DNA from: Pleuronectes platessa
Lineage: Eukaryota; Chordata; Actinopteri; Pleuronectiformes; Pleuronectidae
DNA: 64,000 nt
Direction: 5' to 3'
Assembly: GCF_947347685.1 (NCBI RefSeq)
Contig: NC_070632.1
Location: 5,850,884-5,914,883, forward strand
The notes below the pieces were generated by a model that was given only the letters and a program-made list of their open reading frames with translations, had not been told where the DNA came from and ran no database searches. The position numbers and the translations under genes are program-made. Each line of letters starts with the position of its first letter. Within the stretch, counting starts at the first letter, position 1. This document shows positions 47,701-60,300 of the stretch, piece after piece.

Positions 47701-50700
47701 AAACACCTGCAGTAAACTATACCAGAATGTGATAAATGATTATCCTTGGCTATAATTGTATTATTTTGGTTATCAACTTTTGAATGAAGTATGCATTTCA
47801 AGGATAATGAAGCAGCTCATTAGGAAAAAAAGTGCCTAATTATAAAATATCATGGTTGTCCATATAAATAAGAACAAAATGGACATGAGTGCACTCGTCC
47901 GTCTGCACACACGAGGCCATGTGGTGTCACGCATCAAAGATGTCCAGTGATACGAGAGCATCTTATTTAGAGAGCATGCCCCCCAGCTACGTACAGCCAC
48001 ATAGCTGTGTTTACTTCCTCGGCCTGTTGTGGCAGGTGCTTTGCGACTATTTTTAGCCTTATCTCCAAGCGTCATAACCAAGTTGGCAGATCCTGCAGCA
48101 GCTCTAAACACGTGAGAAATATCAGAACCATTCACTGTATGGATGGGAGAGCTTTTATTTCCTGTTGATAATTAATGTGAAATAATTTAAACGGAGGGAC
48201 AGATCTGCTTTGAGTTTCTCGACTTGAAATTTAAATTTGTGGATTTTTTTTATCATAAGTGGAAATGGGTTTTAAATATGTTTTTTCGAACCCCCCCTCT
48301 AGACTCGGATGAGCCTGTAGGATGTCTTATTTTTTCCTCAGAGCACAGGGCAGAGCTCTAATTTTGCCCATCATTGCCCGGGGCTGGGGCTTTGAGGCAG
48401 TAACACATGTAGTCGTGCCCCCGGAGCAAGCAGGATGGCAGCCAGAGAAGAGCAGGTTGTAGCTCTTCACCTCCCCTACAGGTCTGCCCCCGCGGACAGG
48501 CCCTGTCAGGACCCGGCCTCACGGAGCTCTGTCCCCATTTCACTCTCACCCCCCCCTGATCAGTAATTCCAGCCCGCCTATACCCGCTGCAGGGGGTGGG
48601 AGAGGAGGGGGGGGGAGCTGGGTTGGCCGGGTCACCTGAGCCTGCACCTCCGAGACGCATGTGAAAGGGGATGTAGATCCCAAACCAAAACTGAGGAGGT
48701 CACAGCCCGACATGGAGCAGGTGGAAAGGAGGCTGTGACAGAGCGTGTAGCTGCAGCTCGAACAGGAATAACTGACCTCGCTCTGCTGCGGCTGCTTTTT
48801 GATGAATGTTTTCAAATGTGCTCCTGAGTGTTTGTTATTCTGGGAGACTCCCTGCAGAAAAGATCTTTGAAGCAAGTTCTGGCAGTTTTTTGTTTATTCT
48901 CACTAATATCCTCCCTGGATTTGTGAATTAAAGGCTATCATTACATCTTCAGCTAAAAATATGACTATCTATTTATCTCCACAATCCATCCTTGATGTCA
49001 CAAGTGTGAAGTTCTTCTAAAATTCTTAAAAATCCTCCCTGTGATTTGCAGAAGTTTGGCCCGGGTGTAGGGACGCTGCCCCAGCTCGAGCCACCAGTGG
49101 TCCAGGTGGTGGTCAGCAATGCCAAAAACCAGCACCAGCAGTCGGACAACATCCTGCCCCAAATCGCCAACAAGGGGGGTCAGAACAACTTCCAGACGCA
49201 CAAGGTGAGCCTCTAGTGCAGTTACGAGTTCCTTAAATGTGTTTTGATTGAAGGGAAATTAACAGATCCTCTTCTTTCCCTGTGTGTGTTTTCATGACAG
49301 GACGAGAGGCCGAAGCCCGCCCAGCAGTTCAGCATGCGGTTCGGTGGAGTGACGGATAAAGTGTCCGTCCCTCGCAACAGCAAGATGTCCAGCAACAAGC
49401 AGGAGAAGGAGAAGGCATATGAGGGACAGAGACTACCCATGTCACCCATAGGTGTGTTGTTAGAGTCAGAACGTCACAGAGACGTTATCGCATATCTTCA
49501 TTTTTAAACACTCAGCATGTTGGCATACAAGGCGACTCTTCACAATCCTCTTCACTTGGCAGAGGTGTAATCAATATGAAAGTGATTCATCCTCCTCCTC
49601 CTCCTCCTCCTTATTCCTCCTGCAGAGGCGCTGAAGAACTTCCAGGAGCGGCTGACGGCGTTTGAGCAGGAGGAAATCGCAGACTACAGCGAGCTCTGGT
49701 TCCTGGGTCTGGCCTCTCAGAAGATCGTGGGCTCCCAAGGAGCGCCGCAAAACTCCGGATATGATGACGAGCACGGAAGCTACATCAGGGTAATGTCTTC
49801 ATAACAGGTTTAACATTTGCGATGATATCCGGAGTATCTTCAGACATTCTCCATAGGGGGCTGTATGGAGATCCCTTTCCGCAGGATTTACCCCGAGCTG
49901 GTGGGCACATTGATGAAGTTCCTAAAACGAGACAGACACAAATAATAAAGAATATTAATATCTCTGGATTAAGTTGATTCTTTAACCTCATCTACAGTGA
50001 TGTGAACATGTTCAGTGTCATATGGGCAAAAAAATGTAAAATCCAAAATCATCAGGGACTCGAGGAGGTCTGTTTAGCCCGGAAACTTTAAAAAACACAT
50101 TGTGCATGTGATTGTGTAAAGACATGGAATTAAGGTCATTTTAAAGTAAGAAGGTTATGTGAAAATATGAAGACGCCATGTTCTGTATCTTTTCACTCTC
50201 TTTCTCACACACACACACACACGCACACATCCACAGACACACACTCCTTCCAAGCTGCCTGCGCTGCCTCCATTTGACCTTAATCCAGCAGCTGCAGTCA
50301 TTATTCTTGAACAGTGTGTTACAAGAACCTGCTCTGAGGAGACAGTTTGATCCTCTTTATGCTGAATGAGCTGTTAAAGCCTGAGTGAATAACCACTGTT
50401 CGAGGATCAGTCAGTTACATACACTCATATTACGCATAATACTGTAAGTAAATATGTAAAAGGTTGAATGAATCAGTGAATTCTGCTTTAATGTTCCCTG
50501 TGCTCGTCCTCTTGCTCTTCCAGGTGCTGCACGACCACATCGCCTACAGGTTTGAGGTTCTTGAGGTGATCGGGAAAGGCTCCTTCGGGCAGGTCCTGAA
50601 ATGTCTTGACCACAAAACCAATGAACTCGTAGCCATCAAGATGATTCGCAACAAGAAAAGGTAACAAACAAAAAGCCACAAACGTGAACAGCAATAGAGC

Positions 50701-53700
50701 TAATTCAGTTTCTTTTTATAAAACATGTTGACGATTTAATCAAAGCAGATAAACCAGGTAGGATGAGCGCACAGTTTTCTAACTCTACTCTCCAAGAGAG
50801 CTCTGCACAAACGATAAAAAGTGACAGTGTATCGTAGAACTATTTGAGGAGGACTCACTAATGACAAGGAGAACGTTTAGAACTGGCACCGCACCACTTC
50901 AATTTAATTCTGACCCATTCATGTGTAATTAAATCTTTGTTAAACAGCTAATCCACTTTGTTAGAACCAGACAACCTGCATGTGACTGTGTAGATTGAGT
51001 AAATCTCCACGTTCAGGGAGTGTGGTATTCGTGTGAGACCTGATCCGTCCCGTTGTGAGGTTTTTTCCCACATGCCTGCGCCGTGATCGTTTTACATCTC
51101 AGGACTCTGCCAAAATCGCTGAGATCCTGATTTAGCATGACGCAAGTCGGCACCTCCTCGGTGTAATCTTACCTGTCCCTGCTCGCTGAGGAGCGCTGGG
51201 GCAGCAACAGGCATGAGGGCCTGTAGGTTCGATGCCGCAGGAGCTGTCGGGTTTTACCACCGCTTCAATAATGCAGAAAACAAAATGGGTGCAAACTGGC
51301 ACAGCACAGACCGAAGGGGAAGTGTTCCCTGTGTCAGATAGCTGTGGCAGATCCTCTTTCTCCTGGAGGAGGATTGTGACTGCTGGACATGAAGGAGGGA
51401 TTTGAGGGATTTTTGTGCTTGGACAAAACATGTTCATGTTGTTTATCAAACATTTTGAAAGAGTCCAAAAGTTGGTTTATTCTGACGTGGCTGTATCTGG
51501 AACATATCATCTTTAAATCACAGGTTGTACCGGTGAATCTAACAACTCTGCACATTTCCCCCGTAGGTTTCACCACCAGGCTCTGGTGGAGCTGAAGATC
51601 CTGGATGTGATCAAGCGGAAAGACAAGGACAACCTCCACAACGTCATCCACATGAAGGAGTACTTCTACTTCCGAAACCACCTCTGCATCTCCTTTGAGC
51701 TCCTCGGGTTTGTCCACTTACTCGTCCAGCACACAGGCCTGCACGTTCAGGAAAGACACGACTGAATAATTCATCTCTTAATCGAGCGCGGTCATGGTTA
51801 GCCACCTTTCCCCAGGTGCACCAGCAGGGTGTGGGTCACCAGAGGCCCTTCTCACTTGTCTCTAGCCATTACCTCCACATGGAGTCAGTGAGAAGTCAAG
51901 TGTTTACCTGTGCACCCTCAACATCTGCATTGGAACACTGAAGTCCTCTATCTATATTTCAGGGGAGATAGTTGTGTGTATCAGTGTGGATGAGTGACCT
52001 TTAGAGGACGTCTTGGACTGCCACCTCGTCTTAGGTTACCGCCAACCAATCCTTTAGTTAAGGCCTTGATTAGGTCGCTATCTCTTACCCCTTCTTGCTT
52101 CATGGTGTGAAGGCTCGTGTTGCACAGGCTAAAGACGTTTGTGCTTATCACAAGTGGCACGAAATAGCACGAGGATACACTGCTTGTCAATCATAGATAA
52201 TTTCCAAGTGACAAGTAAGTGGAAGGTTTACACGATGTAAAGTGTAGAGTGACATAACTTTGTCTGCCGTGTTTCTTTTCATTTATTTGAGTATAGCGTT
52301 TTTATAAAGTCATCACTGAACTCACTCTATGATAAAATGCAATGTATTCATTTTGAGGAACTACAACAAAAGGAATTCAACTTTCTTTGCATTTTTTGTT
52401 TTGTTTCCCCCCCACAGGGTGAACTTGTATGAGCTCATCAAAAAAAACAACTTCCAGGGTTTCAGTCTTGCCCTCATCCGGCGCTTTGCCCACGCGCTGC
52501 TCAGGTGCCTGCAGATGCTGCACAGGGAGAAGATTATCCACTGTGACCTCAAACCGGTACTGACTCATAAAGATCAAGTTATCATACAGAGAATATGGAG
52601 AATAGGGCTGAAGCAAAAAAAATGTAGCGCCACAAAACATACAACATATTATAAACATTACATAAGAAGAGACAACAAAGGACTGTGTTGACCACTGGTG
52701 ATTAAGTTGCTGTATGTTATCACAGTACAGAGTGAGTATATGGAAATCCATATGTAACTTATAGATATAGAGCAAGATACAGTATTGCTGTAAAAACTAG
52801 GTGTGTTAAAGTATAATAGAATATAGTATACCTCAATATATGATATAATAATTATTTATTATTATTAGCATTATTGTATATTATGTTATTATTCACTTTC
52901 TATGGTGTTCTTGTTAACAAAGTAAAAAATGTCTTCACAAAAGGATAAAACAACAAAACAAATTTAATTTAAAGGGATTCAAAAATTTGTGACAGATGTA
53001 ACATATTACATATGGTTGTTTTATCTGTATTGCATCTGTAAACCCTTAACCGATATGTGAAATATAAATATGGTGCAGTCAATAGAACCTGGCGTCACTC
53101 AGACCTCTACACCGAACCACTGGACTGCATCTGATACGTGCCCTGCAGAGACAATAGTGTGAATGTTGCTCCCTCTTGTGGAGCATTGTAACATCAGCAG
53201 TGCTCCTGAGAAGCAGCCGTGTCTGAATGGTTTTGTGTTTACTTCTGCACAGGAGAACATTCTTCTTTCTCAGAGAGGACCAGGGAACATCAAGGTCGTG
53301 GACTTTGGCTCGAGCTGTTATGAGCAACAGAGAGGTGAGAGCATAAGGAATGAAAACACAGTTTTTAGAGGTGATTTCCAAGAAGTCATATATGAACTTG
53401 CTTTCGTTCTCCTCCGTTAGTCTACACCTACATCCAGAGCCGCTTCTACCGCTCCCCAGAGGTGATCCTGGGTCAGCCGTACAGCATGGCCATCGACATG
53501 TGGAGTCTGGGCTGCATCCTCGCGGAGCTCTACACAGGCTATCCTCTCTTTCCTGGAGAGAGCGAAGTGGAGCAGATAGCTTGCATAATGGAGGTAGTCC
53601 AAGGAAATAGATGTGTCTCTATTTATTATTATACTCATTAATGAGATGTGTTTGCTGAGTATATGAAGGTAACCAGATATTATTACTCGCAGGTTCTCGG

Positions 53701-55145
53701 GATGCCTCCAAATGATTTTGTTCAGTCGGCGTCGAGGAGGAGGTTGTTCTTCGGTGAGAAGTCTTCTTCACTGACACAACTTTATTTCTGCGGATATTTA
53801 ATTTGTTATATTCCATTCTTTTGCAGATTATAGAGCCGGATAACAAATGTGGGATTGCAGGATAAAACCCTCTGCTGTGTTTTTTGTGTAGATTCCAAAG
53901 GAAACCCGAGGAACATCACCAACAGCAAGGGGAAGAAGCGGAGGCCGAACTCCAAGGAGCTGTCGGCTGCTTTGAAAACCAATGATGCTCTGTTCCTGGA
54001 CTTCATCAAACGCTGCCTCACGTATGTCACATTCACACTCCTTTGAAATAATACGCTCCTTTTATTTCATCCTGAAGTGACTGCATTAAAGCGTTTGCTA
54101 ACTGAAATTATTTTGCCTCTTCTTCTCAGTTGGGATCCGACCAAGCGACTGAGTCCTGACGAGGGTTTGCAGCACGAGTGGATCCTGGAGGGGAACTTCA
54201 ACAGAGTGCGGCCAAGAACCAGGCCGGTGGTGAAGAAGACCTCAGACAGTTCCACCAGCACAGACAGACAGACTAACAGCAGGCCTGGTAAGAGTAGAGT
54301 CACCATCCATACCATGCATATTATTCCCTTGTGAGATTTCATGATACTGAAAGTACTTCACATTAGTGTCGATTCAATTAAATAACAACATTAACAAAAC
54401 TCATTCAGTGTAGAAGTCTTTATGTCCACATAGACACATGCATATTTACACATTTACTGTACATAGACATACATACATATAAATCACATACTTTTATGCC
54501 TCTTAATTAAAATATCAAGTCTAATTTAAACACTGATTTACTCGTATACTGTTCATTCCAAATATTAGTTATAACAAGGATTTTAGATGTCAAAAAATTT
54601 GTCAGGCGAATTCTTATAATTACTATGTTGTGTGAAACAATTTCAATCAATAATTTAGTAATTAATACGAAATACAAATTATTTCCACTCTGTGATTATG
54701 GACAGGGATTAAGCTGGATTGGTATGAAGAAATGTCACTTCATTGTTATTATGATGTCCAGTAATAATAATGATAAAAATCTGAAGCCATGCTCAGACAA
54801 ACCCACACTACAGTTCTTTGTGTTCACCTCCAGCTAACGTTTAATGTCTTCTCTTACCACGGCGCAGGGGAGAAGGTCAGCTCAGAGAGGAGCACTGACG
54901 ACCAGCTGAACAGAGACAGCTCGGAAACAGGAACCAACACGGCAGCTTCCGAGCGGCTGCGGCCCATCGGGGCCTCGGCGGAGGAGGAGGAGGTGTGCGA
55001 GGGCGACGGGAAACTCTCCACGGACGCCAAACAGCAAGGAGGTGGTGAAAGGCCCGTTCACATCTTCATCAAACCGCAGGAGGAAGTGGGCACCGAGAGG
55101 AAAGACAGCCAGGAGCCATCTCAGTGTTTGCCACCTATCATGTAA
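44731..55145 (+). CDS. dyrk4: Dual-specificity tyrosine-regulated kinase 4, 14 coding exons, 624 aa
   Basis: Coding exons: 44731-44754, 47486-47569, 49052-49204, 49301-49451, 49626-49789, 50524-50660, 51567-51707, 52418-52556, 53253-53334, 53421-53593, 53693-53753, 53892-54021, 54130-54287, 54868-55145. All junctions are GT/AG and phases close. A DYRK N-terminal homology region (about 138-192, SELWFLGL) precedes the kinase domain (about 200-500). The domain has IGKGSFGQV, VAIK with Lys231, HCDLKP with catalytic Asp328, DFG (348-350) and the activation-loop YTY (360-362) that class members autophosphorylate. The tail is Ser/Glu-rich and ends CLPPIM, close to the human CLPPIV-like end. It phosphorylates Ser/Thr on substrates after self-activation on Tyr. 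DYRK4 rather than DYRK2/3 is chosen for the tail, the KCLDHK and MIRNKKR motifs, and the ndufa9 neighbour. The first two exons are inferred from phase and context and are less certain. Confidence 0.93.
45469..45485. repeat. C17 homopolymer
   Basis: A run of 17 C in dyrk4 intron 1. Confidence 0.85.
46080..46375 (+). mobile_element. tRNA-derived SINE-like element (dyrk4 intron 1)
   Basis: The left part 'gggcggcgtagtggtgcagt' and the body 'gtaggtgtgaatgtgagcat' follow a very common fish short repeat. An A-box match TGGTGCAGTGG (46092-46102) and a B-box match GTTCGACCC (46128-46136), 26 bp apart, form an internal RNA polymerase III promoter of the tRNA type. The copy lacks part of the usual middle. 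The right boundary is uncertain. Confidence 0.65.
47578..47600. repeat. C23 homopolymer next to the dyrk4 exon 2 donor
   Basis: A run of 23 C starting 8 bp inside intron 2, immediately after the 5' splice site at 47570. Confidence 0.9.
49589..49614. repeat. (CTC)n trinucleotide tract at a dyrk4 acceptor
   Basis: A CTC repeat that, with the following pyrimidines, serves as the polypyrimidine tract of the exon 5 acceptor (exon starts at 49626). Confidence 0.8.
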
Positions 55146-57339
55146 CAGTCTGAGGGGAAATGTGCTGCGTTCATGACGAGTGGGGAACTGGGGACATTCG
55201 CAGTTCTCCCACTTCCCACCTGAGTGAGGCAGTGGTGGTGAACGGACAGCTGAGAGCCTGTTTGACTCTGCACACGCAGAGAATGTTAAAGATCCTCCAT
55301 GTTGCTGCTGCGTCTACATGAGGTCGAAAAGCAAAGCGTGAGAGAAGTGAGACTTCCTGAGTTTCAGGTAGAAAAAGCTGCTCGAACCCAAGTTTCCCAC
55401 CAGTTCCCACCGGCCATGAACTAAACCCTGACGTGTGGTGGCAGAGATCTCCTTTTTATTGCCGTCTTAGTGGATTATCTCGATTCTGAGTTTGTGTGAC
55501 TGTGACATCAATCAACCACTTTCTTTTATATAAGGGAGTGAAGCTGTCGATGGAATGTGTGACAGTGGAGTCGTCGGTGTCCAGTTCAGATCGAATGGTT
55601 CAATATCTTCATCGTTGTCTCCGCTGTCCCTGTCTCCTGTGTTATTTATTGAAACCAATCTTTGCTGTGCATTGACATCTCATTTTTTTAGAGCGCTCAT
55701 ACCTCCACCAACAGTCAATTCAATCAAGCTGCACCAGACTTCACACACTAATAGATATCAGTCTCTTAATTGTGCCGGATTTTTATTCATCCAGAGTCCT
55801 GAATTATTCCCTGGGAAATGGGTGAAAATGACAACTACAAAAAAATTAAATGCAATTCAACAGTAATATTCCTGGATCACATCCTTCCTCCAAGTTTGAT
55901 CGAAATCCACCCGATGGTTTGAACCCTGCTGACAAACAAACAAAGTGCAAATCGGTTTTCTGCTTCTTTTTTTTCTTTGCTTTTAAAACATTTTCGCTTC
56001 ACTTAAAAACTGACACTCACGTGAGGGTAAAAGATTTGAAGGATTTTTGTGCAATAAAGGCTGAGCCAAAAAAAAAAAAACTTTCTTTTTTTTAATCATG
56101 TTGACAAGGAAGTTATTATCATGTACTTTGTAATTGTAGATTGCAGTTGATTACCTAGTGATTATTGCTTTATTTATTATGAGAAATGTTCGATCCTATG
56201 TTCAATATTTGTGCAACAATTTAATTGACGGTCATAAAGTATGTATTTGTAATAGAATGTGTTGTACATATTTCTGGTCTTTCTTATGTATGTGTAATAC
56301 AAGACTTATTTAAGAAAAAATATTTTAAGATATTTGTGGAGGGTTTAGACAAGGTTTTACTTGTTGTGTTGTCACTGTATGGAAACATTATGTCTGTGTC
56401 ATTCAGGATATTTTTTATATTAGAAACAAACAAGACAATCCTACTATTGATAGCTTGTGCCTTGCAGTATTAGAAATCTTGCACTTAATATCGTGTGTGA
56501 GAACACCTGGATAGAAACAGCTGGATTCTTACCTGTCAAACATGTAGACAGAGTTGCCAGGATCCCTCCAATTTGACATAATCATGTCTCTGGTCATGTT
56601 ACGGGACATTTACCGTCTTTTTATTTGTGTCTTTAGTCGCCAACAGAAATCAAAGTTAAATTGAACATAGACCCCGTGCCCTCCTTATCGATTAGCTAAC
56701 CAAGAGATCCAGAGAGGAAGGACTGTAGCTGGGAAAAAAAGTCAAGAACAGTAATTTGTATGTCTTTTATGAGTAAATAAAAAACTATTTCAAAGAACCT
56801 GTGTTTTCATAGTTACTTTTATATTGTATCGTCAAAGTTGTGTTTGTGTCAGTTACTCTAGCTGAAAGGAAACAGGAACAGTGACACAATCTGAATTAGA
56901 CCACAGAGAGTTAACTGAAGAGCCACTGTTTAGATATAAAGTAAAAATTACAGGTTAATAAATGAATGATTTATAAATTCATTCATCCGTTTGTTCATTA
57001 TTTCTTTTGTTTTTATATTCAACTATTTATTTATTCATCTATTTATTTATTAATTTACCAAACAGACACTGAACATTATTATAAACAAAACCAAACATCT
57101 CAAATACCCACATTATTTCCTGGCATTCAACAGTCACTTCACAGACTTCCCGTTCAGTGCAAATACAAATAGCTCGTGTTTCACTTTTTGTTGCACATTT
57201 TTAGATATGTAGAAAAATGTAAAACATAAAAACAAAACGAAAAACGCTGATATTTTTGGCCCTTTTTTTGCGTCACTGTCCAGCGCCTCGTAGACGTGTG
57301 TAGTGTTTTGACTCGAACGGGACGCCGTAGTCGGGGAAG
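55146..57339 (+). other. dyrk4 3'UTR and dyrk4-ndufa9 spacer
   Basis: AT-rich, with no coding exon recognised; in particular nothing resembling AKAP3, which lies in this interval in mammals. AATAAA occurs at 56053-56058, followed by an A-run, and at 56776-56781, followed by a GT-containing stretch. The last ~150 bp before 57340 are CpG-containing and form the ndufa9 promoter. Confidence 0.6.
56776..56781 (+). terminator. dyrk4: Candidate polyadenylation signal for dyrk4
   Basis: AATAAA followed within 30 bp by 'cctgtgttttc'. The alternative at 56053-56058 would give a 0.9-kb 3'UTR, this one 1.6 kb. Confidence 0.35.
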
Positions 57340-57347
57340 ATGGCGGC
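57337..57347 (+). promoter_or_regulatory. ndufa9: YY1-type motif overlapping the ndufa9 start codon
   Basis: AAGATGGCGGC is the canonical YY1 site, and its ATG is the predicted start codon. Such sites mark TATA-less promoters of housekeeping and mitochondrial genes, with transcription starting shortly upstream. No TATA box is seen. Confidence 0.6.
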
Positions 57348-60300
57348 CATAGCATTGGTTAGCCGTCCGGCTAATGTCCTTCCAAAGATTTGCAGTAAGT
57401 AACCTCTGATCCGTCGCCAGTGCTCGTGTAGAAGTTTGTGTTAGAAGATACTAGATACTATCTGTTCTTCTGTGTGATCACATCCCTGCTCCCGTGTTCA
57501 CACTGATCACACGGATCCAGTGACCTTGCTAACCGGCTAAACACCTGCTAGCACCTCAGCTAGCTGCTAGCTCCCAGTTAGCCCTGTGCAGCACTTTAAT
57601 GGTAATTAACAGTGTAAAGCTGAAGGCTAGCATCGATCTGTGGAACTATTACTGAAGGGTGAAGCTTAGTTAAAGATTAGTTCCAGTGTTGGTCAGTGTG
57701 TCCTCTCCGCTTGACCACCGTGACGTGACGTGTGTTCGAGACACTCACAACACTGTTTTAAGATTTAACTTCTCAGTTGTTGCTTCTTAGTTTGGATGAT
57801 AATTAACGCTGATTGATTGATTGATTGATTGATATATATCAAGCTGTCAGCCTCATAAGATAAAAGATAACTGATGTGTTGTTGATATTGATTTGCTTAC
57901 GTCCTCTCTTACTGGGTGCTGCCTCGTACATTCAATCTGATGTTCTCTGAAGTGGTACTTTCACCCTCAGCCTCCAGTACAAGTGTGATTTTGTTTACTT
58001 CAGTCAAACAGATTGGTTTCCTCACTTCCTGTAGTTGTTCTCGCAGCTGTTGAATCTGTCCGGCCCCTCTCTTGACCTCGCCTCGTCCTTTCTGACCTGC
58101 AGGAGTAAACTCTAGAGATGGTTGTCCATGAGAGTCCCCATCTTACTCCATCATATTTCTAACCCCATTCTGATCATCAACTCAAGCTCTTGACCAGTAC
58201 CTGCATGGTTTTAGTTACGGCTATGCAGCAACATGTTTGGGTGATTCATCTGGTTATCTGGCAGATGGTAAAGTGCTCATTGAGAATAAAATGGATCAAA
58301 CTCAGCTGTGTTTCTATTTGATATTATTCATACAAACAGATGTGTAAGAACCACTTCTCAGTTTAAGACCTTTACAGTTGAAGGACACCACAAACTGTTT
58401 CATCAAAGACTGAACCCAGATCAAAGCAGGATTCATTGCACAGCCGTGGTTTTTGTACCTTAGTAAGTTTAGTTCCCTGAATGCAATCCTCCCTGTTGAT
58501 CCCGACCTAACGCTGCCTGTGTTCCTCTCCCTTTCGATAGGTAGCTGCTCCCCTGCTGTGTTGTCAGCTGCCTGCGTGTCCACGGGCCAGCAGAGGAAGC
58601 TGCACCATGCCGTCATCCCCAAAGGGAAAGGAGGGCGCTCCTCTTCAAGCGGAATAGCAGCCACGGTGTTCGGGGCCACAGGTTTCCTGGGCCGATATGT
58701 GGTCAGCAGGCTGGGTGAGTTTAAAAATACAACATTATACTGATGTTTAACTATTTATGTACACACCTATATTTACTTACTATTGTATCTGCTGATGATC
58801 TGCAGGTCGGATGGGCTCTCAGATTGTAATCCCACACCGTTGTGATCAGTATGACCTCATGTACTTCAGGCCCATGGGTGACCTGGGACAAATCATTTTC
58901 ATGGTGAGATTTGCACTTTGCACATTTCTCAGACTTCACAGACATTTGTTGTAGAAATACTCCTCTACTGGTGAAATCAAGTATTTAAGAGCCTTGAATT
59001 AAAATGTAAAATGTGGTGTCTGTGTTCTGTCTGGTGGCAGGAGTGGGATGCCAGGAACAAAGACTCCATGAAACGTGCTCTGGAGAACTCTAACGTGGTC
59101 ATCAACCTGGTGGGCCGAGAGTGGGAGACCAGGTATTAAAGCATGTGATTCATGTTCAGTTCTGTCAATTGATTTCTAATCCTGTCCCACGTTGGATGAC
59201 TTTGTTATTATAAGTTAACATTCACTGCATTTCCCCTCTTTCTGTGTGAAGGAACTATTGCTTCGAGGACGTCTTCGTTTCCATCCCTCAGCAGATTGCC
59301 AAGGCAGCCAGAGAGGCCGGCATCACTAAACTCGTCCACATGTCTCACCTCAACGCTGACATACGCAGCCAGTCCAAGTACCTGAGGAACAAGGTGAGCT
59401 GTTTCTCTACATAATGCACATCAGTCCCACTCCTAACATTTACCTAAACCTCCTGGATCTGGAGTGTTTGTTGTTTGTTTTTTTGCTGCGGTACTTTGAG
59501 GCTTCATCCACACTAATAAGTTTGAGTTTTAAAGTGCACCACTTCTGATATGTTTATGTCTGGCACTTACACTACTCTGAAGATGGAGTCCCTTAAGGAG
59601 AGATGCAGCTGAGCCTATAAAACAACTTTGGGATTGTGTTTGAGTGCAGACGTCAGAAAATAGAGACTTGAAAAATGATCCGCCACATTCTCCTCCTGAG
59701 TGGGTCTTACCAGTTTTCACTCAGCTATGTGTTGTGAATGTAAAGTGCATCACACACTTTAATAACAGTTACATCTCGTCACCGGTCCAACAAACGAAGT
59801 CCCTGCTCTTGTTTCTTGCTGATAGTATTTTCTTCAACTAAGCAACCACCTGCAAAATACACATTCTGCTTCCTGTGTCCACTGGCACACACACACAACC
59901 AGTGTCTGTGAATTGCAGTTAAAAAGGAAGTCTGATGAAGCTGTAAAACTTTGTCCCGTTATCTAATAACACCTTTGTTTATTTTCTGTATATTTAATGT
60001 TGTTTAGGTGCTTGACCTTGTTTGTCAGTCATTGACACTTTGGTATATCATCTGTATAAAATGTGTTTATATGGGTGCAGAGCCCAAGACATATTTCCCA
60101 TTTTGTATGGCTACATTAATATGTGAAGAAGGTTTGTGTGTTTAAATCCAGGCGATCATTGTGCGTCATGTTCCTTTACCACAGGCTGTCGGAGAGAACG
60201 CAGTGAGAGACGAGTTCCCTGAGGCGATCATCATGAAGCCCTCTGAGATCTATGGGAGAGAGGACAGATTCTTCAACTACTTCGCAAGTACGAAGTTGTT

